Of a stretch of 64,000 bases of DNA, positions 61,193 through 64,000 are shown in pieces; positions within the stretch are counted from its first letter, which is position 1, and the number at the start of each line of letters is the position of its first letter. The notes beneath the pieces were generated by a model that made no database searches, was not told the DNA's origin, and worked only from the letters and a program-made list of their open reading frames with translations. The DNA lies in NCBI GenBank assembly GCA_050744325.1, contig JBOGHK010000086.1:47718-111717 (forward strand). Direction: 5' to 3'. This stretch comes from DASXTK01 sp050744325 (GTDB lineage Bacteria > Actinomycetota > Acidimicrobiia > Acidimicrobiales > VFJN01). The position numbers were made by a program, and so were the translations under genes.

Positions 61193-63271
61193 CTAGCGCC
61201 GGACCAGCAGCGCGTCGAGGGCCACCACGCCCTGGCCCACGGGCCGGACCAGCAGTGGGTTGACGTCCAGCTCGGCGATCCGGTCGCCGTGGTCCAGAGC
61301 CAGGTGGTGGAGCGCCATCACCGCGTCGACCAGTGCGGCGACGTCGGAGGGCGGCTGCCCCCGGAATCCGTCCAGCAGTGCGGTGCCCCGGACCTCGCCC
61401 AGCATCCTCCTGATCTCGGCGACGTCGAACGGCGGCACCCGGAACGTGACGTCGCGGTAGAGCTCGACCAGGACGCCGCCCATCCCGAACAGCACGGTCG
61501 GTCCGAACAGGTCGTCGTGGGTCAGGCCGAGCACGCACTCCACACCGCCACTGACCTGTTCGGCGACCAGCACCTCGGGTGCCTCCTCGAGGAGCTCGGT
61601 GGCGGCGGCCCACACGGCGTGCACCGTGGTCAGGCCGACCCGGACCAGGCCGCGGTCGGACTTGTGCGTCAGATCGGGCGCCGACGCCTTGAGCACGACC
61701 GGGAAGCCGATGGCCGACGCGGCGTGCACAGCCTCGTCGACCGACGCCGCGACCTCCTCCCGGGGGCTGGCGATCCCGTAGGCCGCGAGCACCTGCTTCG
61801 CTGCATGCTCGGTGACCGGCCCGGCGCCCTGCGGCAGGATCCCGCGTGCGGTCCGGGCGGGAGCCTCGGCCGACGAGGGGCCACGGACCTTGAGTGACGC
61901 CTGGAACGCGTGCCAGTCCCGGTACGCCCGCACCGCCTGCACGCAGTTCCGGACGGTCCGGAACGTGATCACGCGCGACGACGCGATCAGCGCCTGGTAC
62001 GCGGGCTCCGACTCGGCGACCGGCGAGCCCCACACGACACAGATCGGCTTCTCGGTGGTCTCGGCCACGGCCACGAGGTCGTTGGCCAGCGGCAGCGAGG
62101 ACGACGGCAACGCACCGGTGATCGGGCAGATCACCACGGCCACAGACGGGTCGGCGACCAGCGCGTCGAGGATCTTGCGGCCCCGCCAGTCCGCCGACGG
62201 GGCGCCGCCGTTGTCCACCGGGTTCGACACCCGGAGGTAGTCGGGGATCCACTGGCGCAACGCGTCCTGCGTGGCCGGAGCGAGCTCGAGGAGGTCGAGG
62301 CCGGCCTCGGCGACGAGGTCGGCCACGTGCGCCCCGGTCCCACCCGAGATCGCGTACACACAGACCCCTCCACGGACGGGGGGCGCGGCACGGCACAGCA
62401 TCGCCGCGGTGTCCTGCAACTCGTCCAGCCCGTCGACCCGGGTGATGCCGTGCTGGCGGAACGCCGCCGAGATCACCCGGTCGTGACCGGTCAGGTGCCC
62501 GGTGTGCGACTGGGCCATCGACTGGCCCTCTGGCGTGCGGCCCACCTTGACGCACACGATGGGCACGCCGTGCTCCACGGCCTGGCCGGCAGCCTCGATC
62601 AGCTTGCGTCCGTCCTTGAATCCCTCGATGTACGCGGCGATCGCCCTGACGTCGGGCTGCCTGGCGAACCATGCCGCGAAGTCGGCGAACTCCAGGTCGA
62701 CCTCGTTGCCCGTCGGCGCCCAGTAGGCCATCGCGATCCCAAGGTCCTGCGCTTGGAACACCGGGCGGCCCTGGTGTCCGGACTGGGTGATCAGCGCGAG
62801 GCGTGGCCCTGGCAGGTCGGTGCGGAAGGTCTCGAAGGCGTTGAGGTTGGTGTTCGGGCCGAGCAGGCGGGTCTGGCTCGCCGCGACCAGCTCGGCCAGC
62901 TCGGCCTGCCGTCGCTCGCCGTCGCCGCCGACCTCGGCGAACCCAGCGGTGAAGATGACCGCGAACCGGGCCCGCCGAGGCACCAGGTCACGGAAGGCGC
63001 TCACCGCGTCGCCGGTGAGGATCACCGCCAGGTCGATCTCACCCGGGACGTCGTTGACCGACGCCACGCACGGTCGACCGGCGACCGTCGCCCGGTTGGG
63101 GTTGACCAGGTGCACGGCTGCACCGTGGTGCTCGGCCCAGGCCTGGATCTTGCGGGTCATGGCGGCGCTGGGGCGCCCCGCCGCGTCGGACGCGCCGACG
63201 ACGACCACCGACTGCGGGCGGAACAGGCGCGTGAGGTCGACCCATGACGACCTCGCCCTCGCTTCCGCCAT
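61193..63271 (-). CDS. ADP-forming acyl-CoA synthetase (SucD-like plus ATP-grasp)
   Basis: A 692-residue protein of the acetate-CoA ligase (ADP-forming) family. CoA-binding domain (FRPQSVVVVGASDAAGRPSA, about residues 17-130), SucD-like ligase domains (ALITQSGHQGRPVFQAQDLG, AISGGTGAHVADLVAEAGLD) and a C-terminal ATP-grasp part (GFPVVLKASAPDLTHKSDRG, ELDVNPLLVRPVG). It makes acyl-CoA with ATP to ADP plus phosphate, reversibly. ATG 63271 has GGGGAGAG upstream and operator site 12 25 bp away. It leads the operon with the Ltp2-like and DUF35 genes. Confidence 0.9.
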   Translation of the reverse strand: MAEARARSSWVDLTRLFRPQSVVVVGASDAAGRPSAAMTRKIQAWAEHHGAAVHLVNPNRATVAGRPCVASVNDVPGEIDLAVILTGDAVSAFRDLVPRRARFAVIFTAGFAEVGGDGERRQAELAELVAASQTRLLGPNTNLNAFETFRTDLPGPRLALITQSGHQGRPVFQAQDLGIAMAYWAPTGNEVDLEFADFAAWFARQPDVRAIAAYIEGFKDGRKLIEAAGQAVEHGVPIVCVKVGRTPEGQSMAQSHTGHLTGHDRVISAAFRQHGITRVDGLDELQDTAAMLCRAAPPVRGGVCVYAISGGTGAHVADLVAEAGLDLLELAPATQDALRQWIPDYLRVSNPVDNGGAPSADWRGRKILDALVADPSVAVVICPITGALPSSSLPLANDLVAVAETTEKPICVVWGSPVAESEPAYQALIASSRVITFRTVRNCVQAVRAYRDWHAFQASLKVRGPSSAEAPARTARGILPQGAGPVTEHAAKQVLAAYGIASPREEVAASVDEAVHAASAIGFPVVLKASAPDLTHKSDRGLVRVGLTTVHAVWAAATELLEEAPEVLVAEQVSGGVECVLGLTHDDLFGPTVLFGMGGVLVELYRDVTFRVPPFDVAEIRRMLGEVRGTALLDGFRGQPPSDVAALVDAVMALHHLALDHGDRIAELDVNPLLVRPVGQGVVALDALLVRR

Positions 63272-63296
63272 GCTCTCCCCTAGGCAGGACGATCTA

Positions 63297-63310
63297 TGAC
63301 ACCAGCGTCA
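63297..63310. promoter_or_regulatory. TetR-type operator, site 12
   Basis: TGACACCAGCGTCA lies 25 bp upstream of the ADP-forming synthetase start and overlaps the last codon of the upstream MFS gene. It is the right-hand end of the regulon in this window. Confidence 0.75.
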
Positions 63311-64000
63311 GGTTACTGGCTGGCCGTCGAGGGGCGCCTCGAGGTCGGACCCACGGTGGTCCGGGAACCGGTCGACGCGCCGCAACGCCGGGAACAGATG
63401 CCACCAGGTCGCCGCGACCACGAGCGTGGCCACACCACCGAAGCTCACCGCCAGCGCCGGGCCGAGGACCTGGCCGGTCACGCCAGACTCGAACGCCCCG
63501 AGCTCGTTGGACCCCCCGATGAACACGTTCTCCACCGCCAGCACGCGACCCCGGGCCGCCGCCGGTGTCACCAGCGGCACCAGCGTGACCCGGATGAACA
63601 CGCTCAGCGCATCGGCGCCCGCCAACACCACCAACGCAGCGAACGCGACCGCGTAGCTGCGGGTGGTGCCGAGGACGATCGTCGCCAGGCCGAACACCGC
63701 CACGGCGGCCAGCAGCGTCCGTCCGACCCGGCGCCGGACAGGACGGACCGCCAGCAGCAGCATCACCAGCGCAGCGCCGATGCCCGGCGCCGCGCGGAGC
63801 CAGCCGAAACCGACCGCCCCCACGCCGAGCCGCTCCTCGGCGATCGCCGGGAGCAGGGCGACGGCGCCCCCGAACAGCACGGCGAACAGGTCGAGGGAGA
63901 TCGCGCCGAGCAGGACCGGTTGGCGGCGTACCAGCCGCAGTCCCTCCAGCGCTTCATGGAGCCGACTCGTCGAACCTGCCCCCGACGACGGGTCCCCGGC
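63308..64000 (-). CDS. MFS transporter, C-terminal part (runs off the window)
   Basis: The frame is open from the stop at 63308 to the last base of the window, giving 230 residues; the start lies beyond 64000. The sequence LEGLRLVRRQPVLLGAISLD followed by LFAVLFGGAVALLPAIAEER is typical of EntS-like MFS exporters, with further helices (ALVMLLLAVRPVRRRVGRTL, SVFIRVTLVPLVTPAAARGR, PALAVSFGGVATLVVAATWW). An internal GTG at 63880 is not the real start. It may export or import an island-related compound or be unrelated; no operator for it is visible here. Confidence 0.88.
   Translation of the reverse strand, partial: AGDPSSGAGSTSRLHEALEGLRLVRRQPVLLGAISLDLFAVLFGGAVALLPAIAEERLGVGAVGFGWLRAAPGIGAALVMLLLAVRPVRRRVGRTLLAAVAVFGLATIVLGTTRSYAVAFAALVVLAGADALSVFIRVTLVPLVTPAAARGRVLAVENVFIGGSNELGAFESGVTGQVLGPALAVSFGGVATLVVAATWWHLFPALRRVDRFPDHRGSDLEAPLDGQPVT

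Noticed and set aside
61910..63247. Long plus-strand open frame opposite the ADP-forming acyl-CoA synthetase
   Set aside because: Low-complexity product, no start signal, and the opposite strand has an intact three-domain enzyme.
63308..63880. Reading the MFS gene as a complete 190-residue protein starting at GTG 63880
   Set aside because: The frame continues upstream to the window edge with typical MFS sequence (LVRRQPVLLGAISLDLFAV), so this is only the 3' part of a longer gene.

Overview
The window is very G+C-rich (about 70 % by eye), with tightly packed operons, ATGA/GTGA start-stop overlaps and many GTG starts. Gene content (many FadE-type acyl-CoA dehydrogenases, FadD-type ligases, DUF35 OB-fold proteins, Ltp-type thiolases, amidohydrolase-2 enzymes, TetR regulators) points to an actinobacterium, perhaps of the Acidimicrobiia. 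I cannot name the genus. I see no rRNA, tRNA, CRISPR array, insertion sequence or phage gene.

Left part (1-13.2 kb), ordinary chromosome: a small DUF6766 membrane protein, an AraC regulator with a VOC protein, two membrane proteins of unknown role, and a histidine utilisation locus (hutU-hutF-hutI on the minus strand, hutH divergent). This route runs histidine, urocanate, imidazolonepropionate, formiminoglutamate, then N-formylglutamate through HutF; the final deformylase is not in the window. Next come a small helix-turn-helix protein and a large LuxR-type ATPase regulator, flanked by two copies of the palindrome CAGTA-N6-TACTG. Strong inverted repeats lie behind hutH.

Right part (13.2-63.3 kb), a catabolic island: about 40 genes in some 17 transcription units for degrading a CoA-activated hydrophobic or carboxylic substrate. 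It has four AMP-forming acyl-CoA ligases or relatives, a PaaK-like ligase, an ADP-forming acyl-CoA synthetase, a family III CoA-transferase, six acyl-CoA dehydrogenases (several in pairs resembling heterotetrameric FadE enzymes), two enoyl-CoA hydratases, two hot-dog dehydratase halves, a true thiolase, three Ltp-type thiolase-like proteins with DUF35 partners (one fused to its DUF35 domain), SDR and zinc alcohol dehydrogenases, two amidohydrolases, a HyuA/HyuB pair, a P450, an FGGY kinase, a Liv-type ABC importer and, at the right edge, an MFS transporter.

The main discovery is regulatory. The 14-bp palindrome TGACR-N4-YGTCA occurs 12 times between 15.6 and 63.3 kb, always at a gene start or in a gap between divergent genes, and it serves essentially every operon of the island. 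By rough base-composition arithmetic about 0.1 copy would be expected in the window. Two TetR regulators (53.3-54.0 and 58.8-59.4 kb) share the same recognition helix (TSHGTFYLYFSNKEDL) and each has a copy of the palindrome at its own divergent promoter. I infer a two-repressor, single-operator regulon. The only clear island operon without the site is an ECF sigma/putative anti-sigma pair (42.2-43.9 kb).
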